From DTU015 sp964406505 (GTDB lineage: Bacteria; Bacillota; Sulfobacillia; Fermentithermobacillales; Fermentithermobacillaceae): a stretch of 63,623 nt of DNA. Both the position numbers and the translations under genes were made by a program. Location: positions 1 through 63,623 of the forward strand of contig CAYORX010000009.1 of the NCBI GenBank assembly GCA_964406505.1. The letters are read 5' to 3'. Below the pieces are notes generated by a model. The model was not told the origin of the DNA and made no database searches. It saw nothing but the letters and a program-made list of their open reading frames with translations. Shown here in pieces: positions 44,714 through 53,318 of this stretch (position 1 is the stretch's first letter; each line of letters opens with the position of its first letter).

Positions 44714-45370
44714 ATGGAACTGTTTTTAGATACTGCAAATATAGAAGAAATCAAAGAAGCGCTTAGTTGGGGAGTTATTTCGGGTGTTACAACTAACCCC
44801 AGTTTAGTAGCAAGAGAAAAGCAAGATTTTAAGTCGTTAGTTAAGAAAATTTGCGAAATGGTGCCCGGTCCTGTATCAGCAGAAGTTTTGAGTTTGAATC
44901 ATGAAGAAATGATCGCAGAGGCAAGGGAATTGGCAGAACTTGCCCCTAACGTGGTTGTGAAAATCCCTATGATTGAAGAAGGACTAAAAGCTGTGAATGT
45001 CTTGTCTAAAGAAGGCGTAAAAACCAATGTTACTTTAGTGTTTTCGGCAGCGCAAGGGCTTTTGGCATCTTTAGCAGGGGCAACTTATGTAAGCCCGTTT
45101 ATAGGGCGTTTAGACGACATAAGTAATGAAGGTATGGATGTAGTTACCGATTTGGTGATCATGATAGAAAACTACAACTTAGATACGAAAGTAATAGCTG
45201 CCTCAGTGCGCCACCCTATGCATGTAATCGAATCAGCTAGGGTAGCATGCCATATCGCTACCGTACCTTATAAAGTACTAAAATCAATGCTTGGTCATCC
45301 ACTTACCGATATAGGCCTGAAAAGGTTTTTGGACGACTGGGCAAAAGTAAAACAAGAGCTCGAAGGTTAG
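44714..45370 (+). CDS. Transaldolase-like protein (TalC/fructose-6-phosphate aldolase group)
   Basis: Short-form transaldolase of 218 residues: FLDTANIEEIKEA start, VTTNPSLVARE, Schiff-base lysine in NVVVKIPMIEEGLKAV, and TNVTLVFSAAQGLLA. Acts in the non-oxidative pentose phosphate pathway. Transaldolase versus aldolase activity cannot be settled by eye. It lies 31 bases after kce, so may be cotranscribed, but its position before rho also matches the Bacillus order pyrG..tal..rho. Confidence 0.9.
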   Translation: MELFLDTANIEEIKEALSWGVISGVTTNPSLVAREKQDFKSLVKKICEMVPGPVSAEVLSLNHEEMIAEARELAELAPNVVVKIPMIEEGLKAVNVLSKEGVKTNVTLVFSAAQGLLASLAGATYVSPFIGRLDDISNEGMDVVTDLVIMIENYNLDTKVIAASVRHPMHVIESARVACHIATVPYKVLKSMLGHPLTDIGLKRFLDDWAKVKQELEG

Positions 45371-45874
45371 TAATAATTCCTTACAGTTGCATATACTATA
45401 AACGACATATAAATGGTTTCAACGTATACCCGGCGCGGTTCTTTAAACTGCTTTCGCAAATTAACGCTAGCAATAAAAAAGCGCCGGGAGAAGACCTCAA
45501 ATCCAATAAAACCAAAATAACTTAACTATTGGCAGGGTAGCTATAGTAGATGTACCGCTAGTGACAGAAAATTTCTTAATCGGTGAGATATCTTGATAAA
45601 ATCTTATACGTATGATAATTTCAGATAGGAGTAAAAAGGTATAGTCTTCACTGGCACAACCCTCCAATAATTAAATTAAATCTCACGATTTTCGGAAAAA
45701 CGATGATGTTTTTCCGTGTATGAGTCCGTATTTCTTGCGAGCAATGTTTGGATTTGCGGATTGGTAAAATATAGCATTTAGCCCGGAATTCGTAAAACTA
45801 CCAGACTATTAGACAGTAATGCTAAGCGCTCAAAAAATACCGATTGAACACCAAATGTGCGGAGGTTAATACAA
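45371..45874 (+). other. 504-base leader region upstream of rho, with two inverted repeats
   Basis: CCCGGCGC (45429-45436) pairs perfectly with GCGCCGGG (45481-45488) across a 44-base loop. CGGAAAAAC-GATGAT-GTTTTTCCG (45693-45716) is a perfect nine-pair hairpin without a T tract. Promoter-like TTGATA (45593) and GATAAT (45614) are spaced 15, which is short. No gene is seen until the leader peptide. Confidence 0.5.
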
Positions 45875-45928
45875 ATGAAAGCACGACAGAATCAGTTTGG
45901 AAATAAATTGAAGCAGGTGAAATTATGA
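45875..45928 (+). CDS. Leader peptide overlapping rho
   Basis: Seventeen-codon frame starting with ATG after a strong CGGAGG SD. The peptide is basic (MKARQNQFGNKLKQVKL). Its TGA overlaps the rho ATG as ATGA, the classic arrangement for translational coupling. The rho SD (GCAGGTGA) lies inside it, so ribosomes finishing the peptide could restart on rho. Confidence 0.6.
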   Translation: MKARQNQFGNKLKQVKL

Positions 45929-47295
45929 GTGAAATGAAAGCTGAAGATTTGTCTGCCGATACAAAGGCACCGGCTCATACTAACCGCACCGGGTCTCAGA
46001 CGCGAACTGGTGCAAGGGCTAAACCGGATCCAGGGCCTTCAATGGGCGAACTAGAAGATATGACTTTGGTTCAGCTTCAACGAGTGGCTAGAGAGTTAGG
46101 CATTGCAGGTTACTCAAGTTTTAGAAAGAAAGAGTTGGTTTTCGAGATTTTAAAGGCGAGAACTCAAGCGGGTGGCCTAATTTTTGCAGAGGGACTTCTC
46201 GATATTCTCAACGAAGGCTACGGGTTCTTAAGACCTGCATTTTATTTTCCATCAAGAGATGATATTTATGTTTCCCCTTCCCAAATCAGAAGATTCGATT
46301 TAAGAACAGGTGATCTTGTAACCGGACAGGTGCGTCCCCCTAAAGATAGCGAAAGATACTACGGACTTCTTCGTATAGAAGCGATCAACGGCGGGGACCC
46401 GGATCTTGCTAGGGAAAGGCCGAATTTTGAAGGGTTAACCCCTGTTTTCCCTAACGAGCGCTTTAATTTAGAAACTCACAGAAACGAGTACTCGGGAAGG
46501 TTACTCGATCTTGTTGCGCCGGTAGGCCGAGGGCAAAGAGGACTTATCGTGTCGCCCCCTAAAGCGGGTAAAACCATACTCTTGAAAAACATAGCCAATG
46601 CAGTGACCGTAAACAGTCCCGACGCTTACCTTATGGTAGTGCTCATAGACGAGCGTCCAGAGGAAGTTACAGATATGCAGCGATCGGTAAAGGGTGAAGT
46701 GATCGCTTCGACATTTGATGAACGTCCCGAAAATCATGCCAGAGTTGCTGAAATGGCTCTTGAAAGAGCTAAAAGGCTAGTGGAAAACGGCAGTGATGTT
46801 GTAATATTGCTCGATAGTATCACGAGAATGACTAGGGCATATAACCTTATCGAGCCACCGTCAGGAAGAACTCTTACAGGCGGTATGGATCCGGCAGCTT
46901 TTCATAAACCCAAGCGGTTTTTTGGTGCGGCGCGAAACATCGAAGAAGGCGGTAGTCTCACAATATTAGCTACGTGTTTAGTCGACACAGGTAGCAGGAT
47001 GGACGATGTTATTTACGAAGAGTTCAAAGGTACAGGCAATATGGAAGTTCATTTAGATAGAAAACTTTCCGAACGCCGAATTTTCCCCGCTATCGATGTC
47101 AAGAGATCGGGAACCAGAAAAGAAGAATTGTTGCAATCCAAAGAAGAACTTGAGTCGATGTGGATGTTCAGGAAAATGACCAACGATATCGAACCTGACA
47201 AAGTGTTAGAAGCGCTGATCGATATTTTGAGTAAAACCAAAGCTAACAAAGAAACGTGGGTAGTCATCCGCAAAAGGTTAGCTCTTGCGCGCTAG
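45925..47295 (+). CDS. rho: Transcription termination factor Rho
   Basis: Hexameric RNA-dependent ATPase/helicase. 456 residues: a Lys/Ala/Pro-rich N-terminal extension (about 1-35), the Rho-N helix bundle (MTLVQLQRVARELGI), a cold-shock RNA-binding domain (GYGFLRPAFYFPSRDDIYVS) and the RecA-like core with Walker A SPPKAGKT, Walker B VVILLDSITRM and the R-loop/Q-loop region. It is preceded by a coupled leader peptide and followed by rpmE after one gene, as in many Firmicutes. Confidence 0.96.
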   Translation: MSEMKAEDLSADTKAPAHTNRTGSQTRTGARAKPDPGPSMGELEDMTLVQLQRVARELGIAGYSSFRKKELVFEILKARTQAGGLIFAEGLLDILNEGYGFLRPAFYFPSRDDIYVSPSQIRRFDLRTGDLVTGQVRPPKDSERYYGLLRIEAINGGDPDLARERPNFEGLTPVFPNERFNLETHRNEYSGRLLDLVAPVGRGQRGLIVSPPKAGKTILLKNIANAVTVNSPDAYLMVVLIDERPEEVTDMQRSVKGEVIASTFDERPENHARVAEMALERAKRLVENGSDVVILLDSITRMTRAYNLIEPPSGRTLTGGMDPAAFHKPKRFFGAARNIEEGGSLTILATCLVDTGSRMDDVIYEEFKGTGNMEVHLDRKLSERRIFPAIDVKRSGTRKEELLQSKEELESMWMFRKMTNDIEPDKVLEALIDILSKTKANKETWVVIRKRLALAR

Positions 47296-47345
47296 TAGGC
47301 ATATTTACATTTAAATCTGGTGATAGACAATAAAGGAGCTTTCGG

Positions 47346-48191
47346 ATGAATATTTACGATCTTCACATACATTCTTTAGCATCATGTGACAGTCGCGCAA
47401 GTATCTTCGACATGTGTAAAAGTGCTATACAATTTGGCGTAAAAGCTGTAGCTTTTACTGAACATGTTGAACTTAATCCTAGCGATGCTTGTTATGGTAA
47501 ATTCGATTACTCAAAAACTAAAAAATTATGGAAACAGGCGCAGAGCAAATACAAAGATAAACTCACAATCTTATTCGGAGCAGAAGTGACCTATTGGTCG
47601 CATCTCGAAGAGCAAATACGCAAGTATCTTAAAACTTACCCATTTGATGTAATTATCGGTTCTATTCACGATGCGCCTCCAATTAATTTTTGGGATCCGC
47701 TAAACGCAGATTTTGTAAGAAATAACCCCGATCAAGCATATATCGCCTTGAAAAATTATTTTACTGAAACGAAAAAACTTGCAGCATCGGGGCTTTTTGA
47801 TATAGTAGGGCACCTTGGAGTATATGAACGCCGCATTCCGGATGCATGGCCTGATATTTTTACCTATGGCGACCTAGAACATTATTTGACCGAAGCACTA
47901 GAAGCTATAGCTAAAAACAGCAGGCTTGAAATTAATGCATCAGTGATTCACAAACCGGGGCATTGGGCCGCTCCCAGAGCGGAAGTTTTGAATATTTACA
48001 GACAAATGGGTGGATTACCACCTACATTTGGTTCAGATGCCCACAGGCCTTCACAAGTAGGTGCGAATTGGGATTTAGCGCGTGAAGTGCTGCATCAAGC
48101 AGGTTATAGTGAATTTGCACATTGGAAACATGTGGTCAACCAACAGGGACCCTTTTGCAAATCCGCCCAAAAAACACTATTAGCTCACTAG
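47346..48191 (+). CDS. PHP-domain phosphatase/phosphoesterase (histidinol-phosphatase-like)
   Basis: 281 residues with the four PHP metal motifs: DLHIHS, FTEHVE, GSIHDAPP and GSDAHRPSQVG. The length and the C-terminal LAREVLHQAGY fit the HisK/histidinol-phosphatase group. No other his genes are near, so the substrate is uncertain. ATG start after AAAGGAG, 50 bases from rho; probably cotranscribed with it. Confidence 0.85.
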   Translation: MNIYDLHIHSLASCDSRASIFDMCKSAIQFGVKAVAFTEHVELNPSDACYGKFDYSKTKKLWKQAQSKYKDKLTILFGAEVTYWSHLEEQIRKYLKTYPFDVIIGSIHDAPPINFWDPLNADFVRNNPDQAYIALKNYFTETKKLAASGLFDIVGHLGVYERRIPDAWPDIFTYGDLEHYLTEALEAIAKNSRLEINASVIHKPGHWAAPRAEVLNIYRQMGGLPPTFGSDAHRPSQVGANWDLAREVLHQAGYSEFAHWKHVVNQQGPFCKSAQKTLLAH

Positions 48192-48197
48192 GGTGAC

Positions 48198-48226
48198 TTG
48201 ATGGCGATCGTAACGCGTGCTATACT
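48198..48226 (+). promoter_or_regulatory. Probable promoter of rpmE
   Basis: TTGATG (48198-48203), 17-base spacer, TATACT (48221-48226). A second -10-like TATAAT lies at 48243. Leader of about 80 bases before the rpmE ATG. Confidence 0.55.
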
Positions 48227-48310
48227 CTTTTTGTTTAAAGTGTATAATATGTATATTTTGAGCTTGCATGTAAATGTCAAGTGTTTATATAACTAAGCGA
48301 GGTGATTGAT

Positions 48311-48571
48311 ATGAAGCCAGGAATTCACCCAGAATATGGCGACACCACTGTAACTTGCGCTTGCGGTGCAGTTTATCACGTCGGTTCTACTAAAAAGAAT
48401 CTTCGCGTTGAAATTTGTTCTAAATGCCACCCGTTCTTTACAGGGGTTCAAAAAATAGTTGACACGGCTGGTCGGGTAGAAAAATTCAGACGCAGATACG
48501 GTTATTTGGAAGGTGAGACCAAGCCTGAATCAGATGAGACTGCCCAAACTGAACCGAACGACACATATTAG
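48311..48571 (+). CDS. rpmE: 50S ribosomal protein L31, zinc-binding type, with acidic tail
   Basis: 86 residues from the ATG at 48311; the in-frame GTG at 48302 overlaps the GAGGTG SD. The zinc form is indicated by CACG and CSKCHPF cysteines. The core (MKPGIHPEYGDTTVTC .. VEKFRRRYG) is complete at about residue 66. An additional acidic tail of about 20 residues rich in Glu, Asp and Thr follows, absent from typical L31. Confidence 0.95.
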   Translation: MKPGIHPEYGDTTVTCACGAVYHVGSTKKNLRVEICSKCHPFFTGVQKIVDTAGRVEKFRRRYGYLEGETKPESDETAQTEPNDTY

Positions 48572-48587
48572 CGCTAAAGCGATCTGC

Positions 48588-48623
48588 AGGCAGAATTCTG
48601 TTTGAAGAGATTTCTGCCTTTTT
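48588..48623 (+). terminator. Terminator after rpmE
   Basis: AGGCAGAA (48588-48595) pairs with TTCTGCCT (48612-48619) and runs into TTTTT. Confidence 0.85.
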
Positions 48624-48689
48624 GTTTGCGGTTAAGTTTATGGTGCGTAATCATCTATATTTGAAAGCACAAGAGAGGTTGCGAGGTAA

Positions 48690-49637
48690 ATGGGCAAAAG
48701 AAACACATCTTACGGTGGTCAGGCGGTCATTGAAGGTGTGGTTATGCGCGGTCCTCAGCACATGGCTTTATCAGTAAGAGATCCTCACGGACATGTGATT
48801 TGCATTTGCGAAACGCTTGAAACTTTGGCACAACGAAGCAAATTTGCCAAATTTCCGGTGGTACGCGGAGCAGTTTCTATGTGGGAGTCTTTATCTTTAG
48901 GAATAAAGACGCTCATGAAATCGGCCGAAATCGCCTCGCCTGAAGAAGGGCAGCCTTCGGAAAATGAGCTGTCGCTTGCGGTGCTGATTGCGTTCGTCGC
49001 TGGACTTAGTTTGTTCGTGCTTCTGCCAGCTTTTGCTGCTCCGTTAATCATGAAGGCATTATCGGTTTCAGGAAGGTTCTGGGCAAGTTTCGTTGAGTCC
49101 GGACTAAGGCTTTCACTTTTACTAGCATATGTAGTTTCTATATCGAAGATGGAAGATATTCAGCGAGTGCTTGAGTACCACGGAGCAGAGCATAAGGTGA
49201 TTTGGGCTTATGAAAAAAACGCAGATCAGGTGCACAGAATCCTTGAAAAACCAATTGAAGAAAAACAAAATTCTAAAAGCGCAATTGAATTTTTAGTGAA
49301 AAAAGCTATACCTGAAAAAACGCTTCATCCAAGATGTGGAACAAGTTTTTTGTTCATAGCGGTTATCATAACATGGATCGTGTTTTTGATTGTGAGCCCC
49401 GAAAAATTTATTGTGAAAATTATAGCGCGAATAGCTGCGCTTCCCATTGTGGCGGGAATTGCATATGAAGTTTTGAAAACTTCGGCCGGGCGTGAAGGTT
49501 CGTTATGGAATTTAATTAAATTGCCTGGGTTCGCAATGCAAAAACTTACTACAAGACAACCCGATGAAGCACAACTTGAGGTAGCAGCTTATAGTTTGGT
49601 TTCGGTGATTTTGGCTGAAATTAGGTCAAATACTTAA
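48690..49637 (+). CDS. DUF1385 (YqhQ-like) membrane protein
   Basis: 315 residues beginning with the family signature YGGQAVIEGVVMRGP. Three or four membrane helices follow (about 92-115, 128-150, 212-232, 240-262), and the motif EYHGAEHKVIWAYE contains conserved Glu/His that suggest metal binding. Family function is unknown. It commonly precedes prfA-prmC in clostridia, as it does here (17 bases). Confidence 0.88.
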   Translation: MGKRNTSYGGQAVIEGVVMRGPQHMALSVRDPHGHVICICETLETLAQRSKFAKFPVVRGAVSMWESLSLGIKTLMKSAEIASPEEGQPSENELSLAVLIAFVAGLSLFVLLPAFAAPLIMKALSVSGRFWASFVESGLRLSLLLAYVVSISKMEDIQRVLEYHGAEHKVIWAYEKNADQVHRILEKPIEEKQNSKSAIEFLVKKAIPEKTLHPRCGTSFLFIAVIITWIVFLIVSPEKFIVKIIARIAALPIVAGIAYEVLKTSAGREGSLWNLIKLPGFAMQKLTTRQPDEAQLEVAAYSLVSVILAEIRSNT

Positions 49638-49654
49638 ATAGGAGTGAAAGTTGA

Positions 49655-50755
49655 ATGTCAATCGTCGAAGTAGATAACAGTGGTTTTATAGGCAAACTTG
49701 AACTCCTTGCAGACAAATATGAAAACATTAGCACGCTAATGGAAGATCCAAAGGTGTTTTCCGATTTTCGTAAGTACACTGAACTTGCAAGGGAAAAAGC
49801 GCGGCTAGAGGAAATAGTTGCGAGATACAAACAATATGTTGAGGTAATAGATCAAATACAAAGTAGCGCTGAAGTGATTGAATCTGAGCAAGACGATGAT
49901 ATAAGGGCGCTTTTTCAAAAAGAACTACAAGATCTTACAAAACAAAAACAAATGCTTGAAGAACAGCTTGCCAAAGACTTGATCCCCAAAGATCCTAATG
50001 ATGATAAAAGTGTCATTTGCGAGATTCGCTCCGGAACCGGAGGCGACGAGGCAGCACTTTTTGCCGGAGATCTTTTTCGTATGTACGGGCGTTACGCTGA
50101 AACGCACGGTTGGAAAGTAGAAATTTTATCATCTAACCCCACTGATTTAGGTGGTTTCAAAGAGGTCACTTTTGCGATCGAGGGTGATAGAGCCTACAGC
50201 AAACTCAAGTACGAAGGTGGCGTGCACAGGGTTCAGAGAATACCGACGACCGAATCAGGTGGAAGGGTTCATACTTCCACTGCGACGGTAGCGGTTTTAC
50301 CCGAAGCAGAAGAGGTCGACGTTGTTATTGAGTCTAAAGACATAAGGGTAGACACTTTTTGCGCCTCAGGCCACGGTGGGCAGTCAGTGAACACGACTTA
50401 CTCAGCCGTACGACTTACCCATTTACCCACAGGATTGCAGGTAAGTTGTCAAGATGAACGTTCACAAACTCAAAATAAAGATAAAGCTATGCGTGTGCTC
50501 CGTTCTCGGTTAAAGGCGTTGATGGAAGAAGAGCAAGCGCAGCAGATTTCTGAAGCACGCAGGTCCCAAGTGGGCACAGGCGAGCGCTCCGAAAAAATAC
50601 GCACATATAACTTTCCTCAAAACAGAGTTACTGATCATCGAATTGGTTTTACCACACACAGATTGCAACAGGTCTTAGACGGTGATTTCGATGAAATAAT
50701 CGATGCCCTTGCATTCAGAGATGAGCAGGCACGGCTTTCTGAGATCACAAGTTAA
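49655..50755 (+). CDS. prfA: Peptide chain release factor 1
   Basis: Recognises UAA and UAG and triggers peptide release. 366 residues with GGQ in ASGHGGQSVNTTYS and the PxT codon-recognition tripeptide (RIPTTESGGRVHTS; PTT instead of PAT/PVT). ATG start with GAGTGAAAG upstream. The next gene, prmC, methylates the GGQ glutamine. Confidence 0.97.
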   Translation: MSIVEVDNSGFIGKLELLADKYENISTLMEDPKVFSDFRKYTELAREKARLEEIVARYKQYVEVIDQIQSSAEVIESEQDDDIRALFQKELQDLTKQKQMLEEQLAKDLIPKDPNDDKSVICEIRSGTGGDEAALFAGDLFRMYGRYAETHGWKVEILSSNPTDLGGFKEVTFAIEGDRAYSKLKYEGGVHRVQRIPTTESGGRVHTSTATVAVLPEAEEVDVVIESKDIRVDTFCASGHGGQSVNTTYSAVRLTHLPTGLQVSCQDERSQTQNKDKAMRVLRSRLKALMEEEQAQQISEARRSQVGTGERSEKIRTYNFPQNRVTDHRIGFTTHRLQQVLDGDFDEIIDALAFRDEQARLSEITS

Positions 50756-50787
50756 GTTGTACAGGTTGACTTAAGGAGGAGCAGCTT

Positions 50788-51678
50788 GTGGATATAGAGC
50801 GAGCCCTCGCTTATGGAAGGCAAATGCTATCACAAACATCCGAACATGCGGCACGCGATGCAGCGACTTTATTGTCTCACGTATTGCGATGCTCTGTGCC
50901 ACAGCTTTATCTTTATCCCGATACTTTGGTTGGTGTAGCTCAATTCTCCCGATATTCTTCTATGATTCAAAAAAGAGCAAAGAAAAAGCCAATCGATTAC
51001 ATCATAGGGTACAGCCAATTTATGGGGTTCAACTTCAAGGTAGATAAAAGGGTTTTGATACCCCGACCTGAAACCGAAATTTTAGTGGAGACTTGCATTT
51101 CACTTTTAGAATCGAAAGCAGAAAAATTTCAGCGTGGGCCGTTAATCATATGTGATGTATGTTGCGGTTCAGGGGCTATCGGGCTTTCGTTGCTTAAAAT
51201 GCTTTATAAAAATCAAAATGAACGGTGCTCACGAGCGATAAAAATGATTCTTACAGATATTTCTTCCGACGTACTTGACGTTGCTGAGCAAAACGCCAAA
51301 ATGCTAGATGTTTTCAAACGTGTTGAGTTTTTGATTGGAGACGGCCTAAAACCTTTAATGAATGGCGAATATGCGGGTAAGGTTAATTTGATAGCTTCAA
51401 ACCCTCCTTATATCCCCACCAATGTAATCGATACTCTGGATGAGCAAGTCAAATGTTATGAACCTCACATAGCGTTAGATGGAGGCTTTAACGGGATGGA
51501 TTTTATCGATCATATGATACAGTACAGTCCGGAGGTACTTGCGCCAGGCGGGTTTTTGGTTATGGAAATAGGCCATGACCAGGCAGATAAATGCAAACTG
51601 AACCCCAGTTGGCACAATCAGAAGTTTGTTAAAGATTATTCAGGTAAACGGCGGGTATTGATCGCACAACGTGTCTGA
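50788..51678 (+). CDS. prmC: Release-factor glutamine N5-methyltransferase
   Basis: Methylates the GGQ glutamine of release factors using SAM. 296 residues: helical N-terminal domain, SAM-binding VCCGSGAIGLSLL (about 130), and the catalytic NPPYIP tetrapeptide. GTG start after AAGGAGGA. In Bacillus spoIIR follows; here the Sua5-YwlE fusion follows directly. Confidence 0.95.
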   Translation: MDIERALAYGRQMLSQTSEHAARDAATLLSHVLRCSVPQLYLYPDTLVGVAQFSRYSSMIQKRAKKKPIDYIIGYSQFMGFNFKVDKRVLIPRPETEILVETCISLLESKAEKFQRGPLIICDVCCGSGAIGLSLLKMLYKNQNERCSRAIKMILTDISSDVLDVAEQNAKMLDVFKRVEFLIGDGLKPLMNGEYAGKVNLIASNPPYIPTNVIDTLDEQVKCYEPHIALDGGFNGMDFIDHMIQYSPEVLAPGGFLVMEIGHDQADKCKLNPSWHNQKFVKDYSGKRRVLIAQRV

Positions 51679-51735
51679 TTAAAAAAAGACCGGTTATGAT
51701 ATAAAATATGTATAAAGTAATCGGGAGTGGTAGTT

Positions 51736-53286
51736 TTGGCTCAAGTAAACACAGTTGTTTACAAGGTAGATCCCCTCAACCCTGACGATCAAATCATTGA
51801 AAAATGCGCCCAGATAATTAAAAAGGGAGGGCTTGTAGCATTTCCTACAGAAACAGTATATGGGCTAGGGGCAAATGCATTTGACCTTAGAGCTACTTTA
51901 AAAGTTTTCGAGGTTAAAGCGAGACCTAAGACAAACCCGCTGATCGTGCATATCAGTCATCTCGATCAGTTGTATGATTTAACCCCAAACATTTCTTCTA
52001 CGGCAGAAATACTTATTAACAAATTTTGGCCTGGTCCTTTAACGCTGTTATTCCCTAGATCAGAGATAATTTCGGATATTATTACCGCCAATTCACTTAA
52101 TGTAGCTGTCAGAATGCCAGACCACCCCGTTTCTAAAATGTTTATAAATGCATGTGGCGTACCCTTGGTAGCTCCATCAGCTAATCGTTCAGGCAGGCCT
52201 AGTCCTGTTTGCGCTCAAGATGTATTAGATGACCTCGGTGGTAAAATCCAAGCTGTCTTGGATGGAGGTGTGTCTAACATTGGAGTGGAATCTACCGTGT
52301 TAGATGTATCTGTTAATCCGCCGGTGATTCTGAGGCCCGGTGCCGTTACATCAGAGCAAATAAAGGCAGTTCTTGGCACAAAACTAAACTTTGATATTAC
52401 CCTTGCTCCGCGCCCGGTGGTGTCTGAAGACAAACATTATGTTCCCGACGCTGACCTTTACCTTGCTACGGGTAATCTAAAGCAGCAGCGGCACAAAATA
52501 ATGTTTCAAGCGCTTAAGCTATTATCATCACAGGCAAAAGTATCAGTACTAGCATCTCAAGAAAATTTCGAATCTTACAACTTTCTTAAACGTATGGCGA
52601 AAACATCGATTCGGATGTTCAACTTGGGTTCAAAAGATAACTTGCCTGTCGTCGCCTCTAATCTTTATTCGAGTATGCGCTGTTCGGAACGGTTTGGAGC
52701 TAAGGTAATTCTGTCTGAAACTTTCGATATGCAAGGTATTGGGGTTGCGATAAATGACACTCTACAAAACGCTAGTCAAGGAAAATTGCTGCCAGAGTTC
52801 GAAAAGGTTAGCGTCGATCCTTTTAAAATCACTATGGTTTGTACGGGAAACACATGCAGAAGTCCTATGGCAGAAGGAATCTTGCGAAAATTGTGGAAAA
52901 AAGCAGGTGAACCATATCCGATCAAAATCGATTCGGGTGGCGTAGGTGCTATTTCAGGTTTGCTAGCGTCTCATGGGGCTGTAGAGTCAATGAAACGAAT
53001 GGGCGGTGATATTTCATCGCATTCCTCAGCTCCAGTTACACGCGAAGGCATTGCAGAAACAGATATTGCTATCACCATGACGCGTTCGCACAAACAAGTG
53101 CTATTACAAATGTATCCGGAGTTCGCGCACAAAGTTTTTACTTTATCAGAAATTTCGACAAAAACTGACGGCGACGTTATAGACCCATTTGGGAAAAGTC
53201 AGGAGGAATACGATAAAACTGCAAACCTTTTGAAATGCTTGTTGAAAGATTTAGTGAGACAGCTTTTAGGGCAAAAAATTGTGTGA
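51736..53286 (+). CDS. Fusion of threonylcarbamoyl-AMP synthase (Sua5/YwlC) and low-molecular-weight (arginine) phosphatase (YwlE)
   Basis: 516 residues. Residues about 20-200: YrdC/Sua5 domain (FPTETVYGLGANA, KARPKTNPLIVHI, APSANRSGRPSP), which makes the TC-AMP needed for tRNA t6A. About 210-355: the Sua5 C-terminal domain. About 365-515: low-molecular-weight phosphatase with CTGNTCRSPMAE and the general-acid loop DPFG. The Thr of CTGNTCR corresponds to Thr11 of Bacillus YwlE, the residue that favours phosphoarginine. In Bacillus ywlC and ywlE are separate genes two loci apart. TTG 51736 is chosen because the SD CGGGAG overlaps the GTG at 51727. Confidence 0.9.
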   Translation: MAQVNTVVYKVDPLNPDDQIIEKCAQIIKKGGLVAFPTETVYGLGANAFDLRATLKVFEVKARPKTNPLIVHISHLDQLYDLTPNISSTAEILINKFWPGPLTLLFPRSEIISDIITANSLNVAVRMPDHPVSKMFINACGVPLVAPSANRSGRPSPVCAQDVLDDLGGKIQAVLDGGVSNIGVESTVLDVSVNPPVILRPGAVTSEQIKAVLGTKLNFDITLAPRPVVSEDKHYVPDADLYLATGNLKQQRHKIMFQALKLLSSQAKVSVLASQENFESYNFLKRMAKTSIRMFNLGSKDNLPVVASNLYSSMRCSERFGAKVILSETFDMQGIGVAINDTLQNASQGKLLPEFEKVSVDPFKITMVCTGNTCRSPMAEGILRKLWKKAGEPYPIKIDSGGVGAISGLLASHGAVESMKRMGGDISSHSSAPVTREGIAETDIAITMTRSHKQVLLQMYPEFAHKVFTLSEISTKTDGDVIDPFGKSQEEYDKTANLLKCLLKDLVRQLLGQKIV

Positions 53287-53318
53287 TCGCAACCTTCTGA
53301 GAAAAGGTGGTATCTTAG

